From: Caenorhabditis remanei
Lineage: Eukaryota > Nematoda > Chromadorea > Rhabditida > Rhabditidae
Assembly (NCBI RefSeq): GCF_010183535.1
Contig: NC_071333.1
Coordinates: 10,910,587 to 10,974,586, forward strand
Direction: 5' to 3'
Length of the DNA: 64,000 bases
The position numbers and the translations under genes are program-made. The notes under the pieces were generated by a model, which was not told where the DNA came from, searched no databases, and saw only the letters and a list, made by a program, of their open reading frames with translations. Positions 36,016 through 47,773 of this stretch are shown here, in pieces; positions within the stretch are counted from its first letter, which is position 1; every line of letters begins with the position of its first letter.

Positions 36016-37241
36016 CTGAAATGCGTGATATAAACGAAAGTCTTGGGGTTAGCGATTGAGAGATAAGATTGAAGATACCAAAAAACAAAGCTAAGCAATG
36101 CTCAATGAACACCTGACCTCTCCGAAATGCACGTTGACTCTCAAAATATTTTGATCACGAATCAATAATATTTTGAAGAAATTTAGAGAACTTTAAGATT
36201 TGAGGGAAACGAAAAATTTATCGAAATGAGGTGATCGAACTGTACGTTTCCTTTTATCAGGTTTATTTCGTGCCGTTTTGACAGACCAAACATTGGTGTA
36301 TACCTCTATTGAGCTTATCAATGTTATCGATAGGACATTTCAGCACTCTTTCGGTTATCAAAATAAACAAGTCGCTCTAAATAATTTTCCTTGTGATTCT
36401 CAAAACGTGAATGTTCAATATTTATTGAAAATGTTAGGCGAATAAGAAATTGTTCTCGAAAAGTTACATAAAAACATTGACCCTATCAAAAGAAGAAAAA
36501 AGCTCCGGGAGACTTGAACAAAAAGAGCACTTACATTCGAGTTATTGGAACTACGCACCAGGAAAAATCGGGTGAAAATTTAGAAAACTGGGATTTGGGG
36601 GGAGAGGAAAATCGGGGGACCAAAATGAGATAAACAACCTAAAAATCTCACCGGAAGATACAATCAAATACACAAAAGGCAATTTCACGAGAAGGACAAT
36701 ATAATCAGCAGCAAACAGGGAGAGGGATCCGTTTTGGATGACTAGTATAAATGGGAGAAGCTGTACTATAGAGAGAAAACGAAAAAATGGCAGAGAAAAC
36801 CATGAATTATCGAGTTACTAACCGCATCTGAAAAGCTGCTCAAAGAGCACATCGAAATAGTTTTATTATGCTAGAAAGTTCTAAGGGACATATCAAAAAG
36901 ACAGGGATGGAGGGAGGGTGTAGATTTTTTCTTTTAGAAAAATGCAATAGACGCAAAAAACCTGAGCATATAGTATTTGAAAAGCGAATCAATTGGTTGC
37001 AAATGCAATATACTGCTATTGAAAACTTTGAAAACCGGGAAAATCAGAAATTAACCGGAATGAGAGAAACGAGAAATTATGTGTGCGATACAAAAAAATG
37101 TTATGCTTGGATCTGGAGGGATGAAAAAAAGTTAAAGAGGCTGAAGGGAACTTTGAACGATCGAGAATACCGTAACGACAGAGGATGATGAGGTACTATT
37201 TTAGGAATTCTGAAGATGGAAGAAATAATATACATCAGGGC
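36016..37241. promoter_or_regulatory. Promoter of the transthyretin-like gene and 3' UTR of ceh-18
   Basis: Nothing here appears coding; the plus-strand frame at 36868-37188 overlaps the ceh-18 3' UTR and has no family features. Within about 350 bp of the transthyretin-like start there are several TATCA/GATA motifs, including CTTATCAA at 36314-36321, a good match to the extended GATA site used by intestinal ELT factors. Confidence 0.4.
36862..36867 (-). terminator. Probable polyadenylation signal of ceh-18
   Basis: TTTATT on the plus strand (AATAAA on the minus strand) lies about 380 bases past the ceh-18 stop codon. Confidence 0.45.
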
Positions 37242-40200
37242 TCAAAGATCAGAGCAACCGTCGTTGGATTGAGCTTCGGGACTTCCGGATGTTCCGTCAC
37301 CTTAATAAACATAATTGTTAATTTGAAAAAAGTACGTGTCTAAACTCACTATCTTCATTGCTAGTTTGACATGAAGCCAATCGTGCTGCTTCTTGGATTT
37401 GCTCCAACGCACTCATCTGAAGAAAAAGCGTGTCTGTGAAAAATAACAACTTTTATGGGTATACTTACGGAAGAGATGTTAGGGAACACAGGACTGACAG
37501 ATGGGGTGACCATCTCGCCCTCTGCTGGTTCATCGACTCTTCGCATTTTTTGGCGACGATTACAGAACCAGACTCTCACAACATCTCTGTCCAATTCCAA
37601 TGAGTTGGCAATGTCTGTCATCTTGTCGTGATCTGGACGTGGATTCAATGTGAAGAATGAGTCCAACGCATTTCGTTGATTCATATCCAAATTTGTCCTC
37701 TTTCTTCTTCGTTTCACATGTTGATCTCTGCTAAGGAGACTGCTGGCAGTGACCGATGAGATGGAGGAATGGATGGACTCGTGAGACTGAAATTAATATA
37801 CATTACTGATTGCTTTTAGGTTAAAATGATAACTTACATCTGAATGATGAATTGGGTGATGATTCCCATTGTGAAGTGTTTTCTTGTCAATGAGATCTGT
37901 TACTGTAGCTCCTCCCTCAATGGCCATCTCCACATCTGTTAACCATTCTTTCAACAGAGGTCTCAATTTACACATATTTTTAAACGACAAATTGAGTGCT
38001 TCAAATCTTGAGATTGTTGTTTGAGAGAAGTCAGTCCCGTATCTCTTTCCCAGTGCAACACCAACATCTCCTTGAGTAAAGCCAAACTTTATCCTCTGTT
38101 TCTTGAATGTCTGAGCAAACGCCTCCAACTCGTTCATATCAATTCTATCATCTCCACTCATGCTGGCTGCTTCAATTCGGGAAGTGTCATCGAACAACCT
38201 CCTCTTTGAAGCTTTTAAGGTTTGTGATACAACTGGAGGCCGGTTTTCTGCTTTTTTAGGTGTCAAAGAAGCAGTTGGGGTAGTTGGAGTGTTCATCAAT
38301 GACTGCAAAAGCGTTGGACTGGGAGCAATCAGAGGGGAAGATAGAAGACCAGTATTTGAAGCACCTGAAACTAACAATAGACTCTTTGAATCACAACTTC
38401 TAGTCGTTACCTAAACCATTCGTCCCCAGAAAACCTAAGCTTGGTGTCATAATAGCTTGTATAAGTTTTTCCGGCGAATTGAATGAATCTGATGACGTGA
38501 ATAAAGGGGATAATGGTGTTGTGACTGAGGTCAGTAAACCGTTCCCATTTGTAGATGCGGGAGGGGATTCCACTGTTTCTGAAAATATTAACATAGGTGA
38601 TGTGTCTCTGCATAAACAAAACTTAGGGCAAATGCAAAACTACTGTATGTATCACTCACCTTTAAAAGCTGCCAGCTGTTGTTGTAAGAAATTGGAATTT
38701 AATGAGCCATTCACTGGATTTCCTTGTAATATATCAGCCACTCTCCGTAAAAATTCAGTACTCCCGACTTGCTCCATGTCGTCGCCGTTGCCGTTTGAGA
38801 ATACTTCGTCTGACGTGTTCCCTTCGTCTTCTCTGCAATAACGAACAGAAGTTCCAGGGGCGTGATTGAGAAGAATGGGGAAAAAGGAAAAGCGGGGCGA
38901 AAATAAAACTAATATTATTAAAATCATCTGTATCATGTGTATGCGCTTGTCAAACAACACATCCTGATGTTCCTAATTTAATTAAAATTTTTGCTTTTAT
39001 TGTTCTTTGTTGTTCGTTTTACTGTTCGATTCAAACGCACAAAAATAACTACAAAGAAACGGGAATCTAGACGGATTTTTTGGTGAATTTCAGAAGCAAT
39101 AAATAGAATATTCAGTCTACCGAAAGTGCATTTGGAAATTTTTAATGCTATAAAAAACGGAAGCACAGTTCAATGACCCGGGACCGAAACAATCCGGCCT
39201 AAACTCTTTTTTGAAATAAAGTTGAAAGTTTTCCAAGAACTCTAAAATTTTAGAAAACAAACTGTAACTAAAGATCAACCAACGGAATATATCATCACGC
39301 ATGCGTGCTCTGAAATATTTATTCTCTAGTAGTTCGACAACGTTTTGCATAATTTTAAGTGTAACTCAGCAACAGATTTCTGACTCTTTCGAGGAAACCT
39401 TCAGCATTTTTGAAAACTAGCAAGAAGTAACTGACGTCAGTTTAAATCACGAATTGGGTAAGATATTGAAAAATGACTCAAACATTAATAAACCGGAAGA
39501 TAGGAACATAGTTGATAAATCAAATCAATTTTAGAAACTTTTTTGAACTGAGATATGAATAACTATAATTCGATCAATAATTCAATTTTAAATAGTGAGC
39601 AGATTTCGATTCTTTTTCTTACGAACAACTTCCAAGAAAGAATGACATATACCAACAAAAAACGGCAAGTCACATCTCATTTCTTATGAATTTCAAAGGG
39701 GTGAACAATATACGTAAGTTCCATTTCTGTGACCCTCACGATAGTCATGTTGCGTTCATTGTGGATAGAGTGCATTATGATGCATTAATTTTTGTCGATG
39801 TTGAATACTGCGCATCCTCTTTATAGGTATACGCACGTATACGAAAAAAAAGAATATTGAGGGCAGTCCAATGTAGACTGGTATAAAATATCGAAAGTTA
39901 AAAGTCAAAATTATGTGTTCAATGCGATGCATTCAACCGTGGTTACTGTAATAGTGCTCTCGTCAATCTGGTTGCGTAATAAGTCATCAAATTCAAACAT
40001 TGATGGGTTGTAACAAAAGTCAATATTTTATTACCAGCAGAGACAGTTCTTTCTAATTCTAATTGCTCGTTGTTGTAAGTAAAGAATTTCTAAAGAAATT
40101 TGAAAAAAGCGCGCGCGAGTTTGTTGACTTTTGTCAACAGTGACCAACATCTTTTTCTTTGAAATGACTCTACTCGACTTGTTGGCAGAATACTCATTTC

Positions 40201-43200
40201 CGAAACGAAACGCGAGTCACGGAGGACACAAAAACGAAGGGAAGTGACAAATGAAATGCAACAAACGTTTTTTTCTTCTTTCATTCCAACTTTTCCAATG
40301 GTTCGAAAAAACTGAAGGGACCAATTATGAAGGTGAGAGGGCCCCCATGTCCAGTTGGGCGCACACCAATTCACTGACTTATTGTCGTTTTAGGGAAGAG
40401 TTTTTTTTTGTCGCAATACAATGCTCACTGAGCATTTATGCAACTTTCTATGAATTTCGCATTTCACGCCCACTATTCATCTTCTCCAGAATATGCTTCT
40501 TGACACTTCTTTTTCCGGAGGGGCACAAGGGTCTTCTCTCTCGACACTTCCCTCACTTCAGCGTCACGACCAAATAATGTTTGAGGCCACATTTTCATAA
40601 TTGTCGGGTTTTTGATGAACTCGCCTTTCGCCAGTATGTGACACTTTCACACCTCGACCACAATTGGAGAGAATTGAAGAATAAGAAGGAGTGTAAAAAG
40701 GAACTTGTAGTATGGAAGAGAACCAATTCAATGTAATTACTTTTTTTTCACAAAAATGTTTTTAGTTTGACTAATACCAGATACACTTTTGGAATTCGAT
40801 GCTATATTTAGTCGTTCTAGTAAAATGCAAAAAATGAGACAATTCGAGAGTGGGTCAGAAGAAGGAAATGTGAGAAGAGGAAAGAATCCATGAATTCAGA
40901 ATGGGTCTCGATTCAAAATGTATGGCATCTGATTTAGAAAAAAAGAAGGAGGAGAGGAAGAAATAAGAAGACGCATTCCGTTTTTTTCTTACGATGCCAT
41001 CGGAACCTCTAATTAGAAGTGAAGAAACGGCGAACAGTGGCGATAAAACAATTGGGAAACACTGAATGTCAGAGTTCGTGAAGGATTTGAACAGGACTAT
41101 GAAAAAGGGTCATGAATAAACCCTGAATAATTGCATTTATCCGATTACCTTTTATGAAAAAAACATACATAACAAAATTTCAGATTTGTTTCCCTATAGT
41201 GACGGAAGATTGAAGTACTGATCTATATATTTCTCTCTTTTTCTCTTTTACTAAAACTAACCAATTTTCAATTCCGATGGATAGAGAGTGGCAAAAATTT
41301 ACTAAAAACGGAACGGTGAATTTGAACGATGCGAGACGGAAAAAACAGACACACATAACTAGTTCTTTATCTCATCTGGACTGTTATTTTTTTGGATTAC
41401 TACTCGTTTATGGGTGACAAACCACGCACTTTTTGTGAGACCGAAAATTCGTCCTTGGTAAAATGTCCAAATTTCGATTTTTCAAGAAAGCGAATATTCT
41501 GAAGAACTGAATTGAAAAAATGTGTTTAGTTGGGATCATTAGTATTTTGTGAACGTAGAAAGCATTGTTGAGCAGTGTGGATTCACCAGAACTGGAATAT
41601 TCATCAGGACCCCAAGACTCTCCGAATATCCCCTCGATATCAGATGGATCTCATTTGAAAATCTCTATTGGACACAGCAAAAAACAACATGTGTTTCTTA
41701 TTTTCAAGAAGAGATAAATCTATTAAGTAACATTGTGAATCAGGTAAATACTGGGTACACAAGTGAGAGAATCGAAAGTCGAGGATAACAACACTACTCA
41801 TGCACATCCCAGCACACACACACGGACTCCCGGGTAATAGTGGGGAAAGGATGCCTGATGCATGGGAGGAGAAATTCTTTATGGCTGAAATAATTTCTCA
41901 CTCGATTACTCGCCTTGCTCTTTATCGTCCGTCTTTTTCAATCTACTTCACTACACACATCAGTGGAAAAAAATTATGTACAGCCGTTTAATTAGTGCGA
42001 GGTGCCCTTCGAAGGGACGTTTTTGTACAATGGGTGTCTATGTGTGCTCCTGCCTATTTAATTAGCAATCGCAGAAAGAACAACATTTGAAAAAATAGGA
42101 AAATACGGGACAAAAACCTTTGAAAGACAGGAAGCACGATAAAGTGCGACGATCTTTTCATTGCAGAAAAGTGTTTTTTGAACATTTGAATTTTAGTAGA
42201 AGACGGCAAGTAACAATTGGCCTCGCGGCATTTTGAAAGTTTTCGTTTCTCTGGAACTAATAAAGAAGTCACCGATATCATAAAATCTACACTACAATAA
42301 ATATTTTTCATTTTATGATCTCCAGAGAAGATTTTGTTTGGGGGGAACATTCAAAAACGGGCAGTCGTCGGAATATGCAAATGTGAATTTCCGAAACGGA
42401 TCGAGTTTCAGTTTTCAAAAAAGTCGTCGTTTGAATAGGATTTTTATATGATGAACTAATTGGAGTTTTCAACTTACTGTAGTTCTTGATCAAGTAATCC
42501 ATCACTAATAAGTTGTTTGATTGACGCCATCAATGGTTCTGCACCATCCACCATCGCTGGGCATTTTATTTCTTCCGGGGGTTGTTCAATTTCCTGTAAA
42601 TTCAATTACAGTATTTATATAAAAAATAAATCGTTTTGTAACAAAGTGTTAGCCTATAATCATTGCCTCTGTTCAACTCTCCAACTTCGAAAACTCAGAG
42701 AAAATTTAAGTATAGGAAAAATAGTAGTCACAGAAGCTACATAGAATAAATCAAAAAAAGAGAAAAAAATGGTTGTAACGGGGTAAATTTCGAAAAACGA
42801 GAATCGACTAGAAGATTGGAAGCGGGATGCACTTTTTTAGAGAAAAGTGGAAAGAGAACAAAATTTCGACTACTCCAGCCTGATTGAACATCTTTTTTGC
42901 AGGATTTTGCAGAACAAAAATTCAGAGTTCATTTGTTAAGATGGACTGCTGGTAGGTTTAATAGACGAGGGTTCGAAAAAACCTACCATATAGTTGCGGC
43001 AAAGATTTGTAAGATGAATATGAAATGAATGATAAAATAAACCTCCGCTTTGCATGGGTTATACCTACGTGGAAGTTCGAATTTTTAATAGTTTATGATC
43101 GTGCTGCGGAAAGAAAACATTTTTATGACTATTTGCATATTCTCGCTTTTCCTTCTTTCTCAATGTTTCTTCTTTCTTATCTAACCATTGATTCTTGACA

Positions 43201-45447
43201 AAGTGATTTTTTATCTATCATTCAACAAATGAGATCTTTGGGGATCAGAGAAAAAAGAGCCGACAAATGACCGGGACACGGGAAAATAGTGTTGCAAAAA
43301 GAGAATGACATTGAAAAAAAGAGGGTTAGGAAAACAAAAGAGAAGTCGTTTGATGGTCCCAATGAGAAACAGAAACGAGCTACTACACTTGCAGCTTCTC
43401 ACTTTTCAAATTCCCTCCGCTTTTTTCCTGTTTTATGTATGCAACATTTGTTGCATCGAAAAAAACGGATGGAGAGGAATCTCTGCCAGAGTGGGTGCTA
43501 CCAGCAGAGCCCCAAAAAAACATTGAGAGGCGGGAGCCAAATGTAGAAAAAAGGAGAAGCGCTCTAAAATGGGTGAAGGGGGAATGGTGGGCGCCGGGCC
43601 GATTTCTTGAAGAGCAGTAGAACGGAACGCGCGAAAAATATTCCTCCGCCCTTCTATGTATAAATCTGAAGCAATTGAAAAGAAACGGAGAACTAACGGG
43701 AATGGAATGGAACGATGTGAAAAACAAGCAAATGTGGAAGGGCTAGAAGAAAACTCGAGTCATTCAGTTGGGGTCGTCTCACTCATACACACGCAAACGG
43801 ACTGCGGACCGCCATCGTCGTCTTTGCCCCCAAAGGATCTCTCTTTTTTTGTCGTCGCCGTCGCCATTTTTTTCTCATCTTCAGCACCAAAACTACGATG
43901 GCTCATTACTTATTCAATTACTCGGCGACGGAGGGTCATGATATGTATTGAAAAATATTGCAGCATGATTGTCTTCAACAACACGCCACCATCTTTTTCC
44001 AGAAACTTGGTTCTTTAATTTACAGCTAACTAATCATGTTGTGAAAGTGTTTCCCAGAATAACCTGAATAGGAAATGAACTGGAGAAGCATTTCATGAAA
44101 ATTCACAGATGACCAAATTGACTCGTTTGAAACAAATTACAGTATAAAAAAGGAACTGAGTCATAAGAAAAAAAGTTGACAAAGAAAAGGACCCAAAATT
44201 GAGGAAACAAATGCACACTAAGATAGCTCTTCTTTCTCTTTTCCTACTATTTGTCCGACATCATAAACAAGGGCCAACTCCCGAATCTGCTTATCTCGAT
44301 ACCCGCATCTCTTCTCCTTTTTTAGTCACCCCTTTATTGCATTATCCCACACTTTCAATCCGCTGCTCAATCTTGAGAAAGCAAATGGATGGATGACCGG
44401 ATGGGAAAGTGAATTCGGAAGGGCCAGATGGAAAAAATGACCTAGTGTCTTCTTTTGGGCCGGACCTTTTTGAAAAAAGAAATACTACCCGCTTAATCAT
44501 TACACTCTCCTTGAATTTTAAACAAGCATTCAGGATGAAAATAATTTCAAAAAAAGTTTTTCTTCACTACAATTTCCGTTTACGACGTACAAATCTAAAA
44601 TAAAGAAAAAACTAACTTCTTCTACAACTTCTTCTGCTTCTCCAGGGCTTACTTCTTCTTCAGTGATAATCCTTTTCACCGGTCGACTTTTCCGTTTACT
44701 GGCACCCGACAAAGATGGACTGACACGTTCTGTGACAAAGCAACTACCATTGGCTTCTGAAAAAATGAAGAGTACGAATCAAAATTGTGCATCACAGTCG
44801 CATGTCAATTTATCCCTTTTTTGCTTGTGCCCTACTCGGGCAATCTGAACATTTTATCTCATTTTCACGATGCCAATCAAATTCGCGCAACAGAGAGTTT
44901 TTTTTTCGTTTTGCGTCGCATCAGGAAGCTGATCGAAAAGCGAATGTAGTTTTTACAAATGTTACAAGGAACAGGAACTGGATTGACATGGGTATGAGGG
45001 ATCAAGGAATCATTGAATGGGGAAATTGGTAAGACAACAAAAGTGTGTTTTGATAATCAAAATCAGCTAAGCTATAACTCTCCATAATTGTTAACAAATT
45101 GAAATCGCGAATTCGTAATTGTTGATTTCTGTACATTACTGTCATTTCGATAGAAAGTACATTACAGAAAAGTTTTCATTTGTTGTCATCATACCCAAAA
45201 CGCTTTGTTTTTTAAAAGGTTTTTTTCACAGGAAAAACATTTGTTTCCCTAGGTGCACATCGATCATCACCTCCGACCCGTCGCTCTCTTTTTTTCTTCT
45301 CTCGAAATCAGTCAGAGATGAATTATTACGACAAGAAATTTGATTTGTGACTAGACTTTTGAAAATGATGCAGGTTCAAGAAGATGATAATAATTACTTA
45401 CCAAATACTTCCGTTAAAAATTGAAACGCGTTTTCGAAACTGTTCAT
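37242..45447 (-). CDS. ceh-18: POU-homeodomain transcription factor
   Basis: Nine coding exons: 45447-45402, 44756-44617, 42593-42478, 38832-38660, 38578-38411, 38364-37838, 37786-37469, 37416-37350 and 37300-37242. They join in frame to 537 residues, starting [15 protein letters not shown]. The POU-specific domain lies at about residues 286-360 ([20 protein letters not shown], then [19 protein letters not shown]). The POU homeodomain lies at about 416-475 ([20 protein letters not shown], then [15 protein letters not shown]), with the Cys in WFCNRR that marks POU factors. The N-terminal half is acidic, then Ser/Asn/Thr-rich. C. elegans ceh-18 acts in gonadal sheath cells to signal oocyte meiotic arrest and in epidermal differentiation (known biology, not visible here). 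The first three exons lie 4-7 kb upstream of the rest. An acceptor at 45504-45505 is the likely SL1 site. The computed length is close to the published size as I recall it. Confidence 0.93.
38833..42477 (-). other. 3.6-kb intron of ceh-18
   Basis: No internal exon was found in either orientation. It carries a (GC)n run at 40109-40117 next to a short perfect hairpin (40122-40139). Otherwise AT-rich. Confidence 0.6.
42594..45401 (-). other. 5' introns of ceh-18 (2.0 kb and 0.65 kb)
   Basis: Introns 42594-44616 and 44757-45401 flank the second coding exon. The open frames around 43400-44020 (plus strand) are low-complexity, without start or splice context, and I reject them as genes. Confidence 0.55.
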
Positions 45448-45505
45448 CTTTCTTGCATTAATGATATGTGTTGAATTATTGTATACCGGAGACTTTATTA
45501 TGTCT
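45448..45505 (-). other. ceh-18 5' leader and probable SL1 trans-splice acceptor
   Basis: On the minus strand a pyrimidine-rich TTTTTCACTTTTCAG ends at 45504, followed by a 56-base leader to the ATG at 45447. No upstream donor that would make it a cis-spliced exon is obvious. Confidence 0.5.
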
Positions 45506-47740
45506 GAAAAGTGAAAAAGTTAAGAAACAGAGAAGAATGAATAAGCATCGCAAGATCGGAACGTAAAATCAATCAAAACTGTATAGAATTGGAAACAATT
45601 TGAAATACAAAAAGTGAGCAGAAGGGATTGAATATATTGAGAATAGAGATTGAAATGAATAAAATGTAATATTCCGTCAATTGAGAAAAGAATATGAAGA
45701 ATGTGTTTCATGTGAGCAAATCGGCGGCATGGATCAAGCGAAAACGCGTGGGGGCCACTCATTGCCGACGAGGGTGATCGGAGAGATTGCATCGGCGATT
45801 CAAGAAAATGAGCCACCCTAGAAGTTGTAATATTGGCATAAAATCAGTCACTCTCGAGTGGAAGTCGGCCACAACTAACTCGCAACTAACTCTATGTCAC
45901 ACAAGCCGCTTGGATGAGGCAGCTTGTCTTAGTATTTTTCAGCCAATTGTCGCATGCGCCTAATGATTTGATCCGATTTTTGCTTTGCGGCGTGTTCCGG
46001 CTCGCCTCATCGTTGTTATGATAGCTTTCGACGCAAAAAAGTGAGCAAGAGAGAGAGAGAGAGAGAGATGGAAAATTAAAAGAAATGAAGTGAAGTTCGC
46101 ATACCCACTTTGTTTAAAACAGAAAAATCTTTAGGTGAAAAATGTTAAATGAAATCGGAATGACTAATTTTCAACCCTCGAGAACTGAGTAAACACAAAG
46201 TTTAGAAATGTTCGAAGTATTGTCTATGTTTTTATTCACTATTACAAAAACAGTATTATTCAAATGAAAAATCAAGATATTGATTAACTTGGAAATTTCA
46301 AATAATCAAGTCCTGTCTTGATTCAAAACTTCGCTGTTGCACAATTGCATAAGATCATAAAGAGAAATTGACTGATAAGCTTTGAATAACACATTAGAGT
46401 ATTAAAAAACGCCAAATTTGCATATGATAAGAAAGTTTGGTTCTGTAGCTTCGAGTGTGTTTGTCACTTACATTTCATTTTTCAGAAAGTTTTTCACCCT
46501 CGGGTTGTGTTTGAGAATATTCTAGACTTATGCTTCCAAAAATTTTTGTAAGTGGTCCTAAATAATTTTCTGAAAGTTTAAAAAATGAGATATGCAAAAC
46601 GGATTCTCCGAAATACTTCCTGAAGATAAGATGATATGCTATCTTGTGTATGAGGCAGCCGGCCATTACACTACACATTCATTACCTAGTCTTTTGAGCA
46701 CCACTTGGCTCATGAATTCGAGTCTTCAAGAAATTACGTAGGTTGACAGACAACACAACTGCCAACGAAAACCTTGGGAAGCGTCTTGAAGACGAAATGC
46801 AGGATTTTTTGATTATAAAAGATTTGATGGATTTTATTGAGTGATTGATTGGGAGAAAATGTTGATTCGGGTGTTGTTGTGTTGGAAAAAAAATGCGACG
46901 AAGAATAGGAAAGAAGGAGAGCGGAAAGGGATAAGAGGAAAAGGTAGTTGTGTATGGATGAAACATGGAGAAACAGATGCGATCGAGAGGTCATCAGCTT
47001 AACGAAATGAGCATTGACACATGAGCCAAAACTTGAGTTGAGCAATTCGAAACGCGTTTTCCACCCCTCACAACTATTATCTCCACTCACATTTCTGTTT
47101 CCGAGCCGAACATTTCCAAATACTGTAGAGCAGGCATCATGGCACTGGCTGGGATTCATGTTTAACAAAAGGCATCGCGGCGGCTAGATCTGGGGCGCGC
47201 AGTTGTTCAAATATGCATATTAGATGGCGTCGATTTGAAACGACGGTGCTTCTAGACCCCTGCCATGGCTGGATATACGACATTTGCCTATGCAAGCGAA
47301 AGAATGCCGTTTGCGTTGCTCCCAAAAAGCCAAATGGCTCTATGAATAATCACAATGAAGTCGTGGTGGACATGTATGTAGTCGTTGTGGTCCCAAGGAA
47401 AAATGAATAAAAAAGTTGGTGAATGGCGGAGAAAAATGAAGGGGGGGGGTCTAAATGGACGCGTGGGCACCATCGACTCCACCTCATTTGCCTATTCACC
47501 GTGCCAACAATGTGAGGTAAAGAGGTAGAAGCAGAACCCAATTCAAAGAAGAGGGAGGCTATTTTCAGTACGAAACTGTTTTTAAGACACAAATAACAAA
47601 AGAGCCGCCCATTCATCCTGTAGATTGTGAAATAGAAGAATTCTCAATTCACAGCAGCATTGATTTGTCATCGTCAATCAAAAACTTTAATAATATTTCA
47701 GCAGATGGAAAAGTGGTGACTATACGATGCTCAAAATCTT

Positions 47741-47773
47741 ATCAAAATCCTATCAAAATCCTATCAAAATCAA
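47741..47773. repeat. Three tandem copies of an 11-bp unit containing GATA
   Basis: ATCAAAATCCT recurs at 47741 and 47752, with a third copy (ATCAAAATCAA) at 47763. Most units are preceded by T, giving TATCA, that is TGATA on the minus strand. A partial unit precedes at 47731. Confidence 0.75.

Noticed and set aside
36868..37188. 106-codon plus-strand frame rich in Lys, Arg and Glu
   Set aside because: It overlaps the 3' UTR of ceh-18 in antisense, has no splice context and is compositionally simple.
46734..47168. 144-codon minus-strand frame upstream of ceh-18
   Set aside because: Low-complexity Ser/Phe/Leu-rich translation of pyrimidine-rich DNA, no donor in phase with ceh-18 and no domain.
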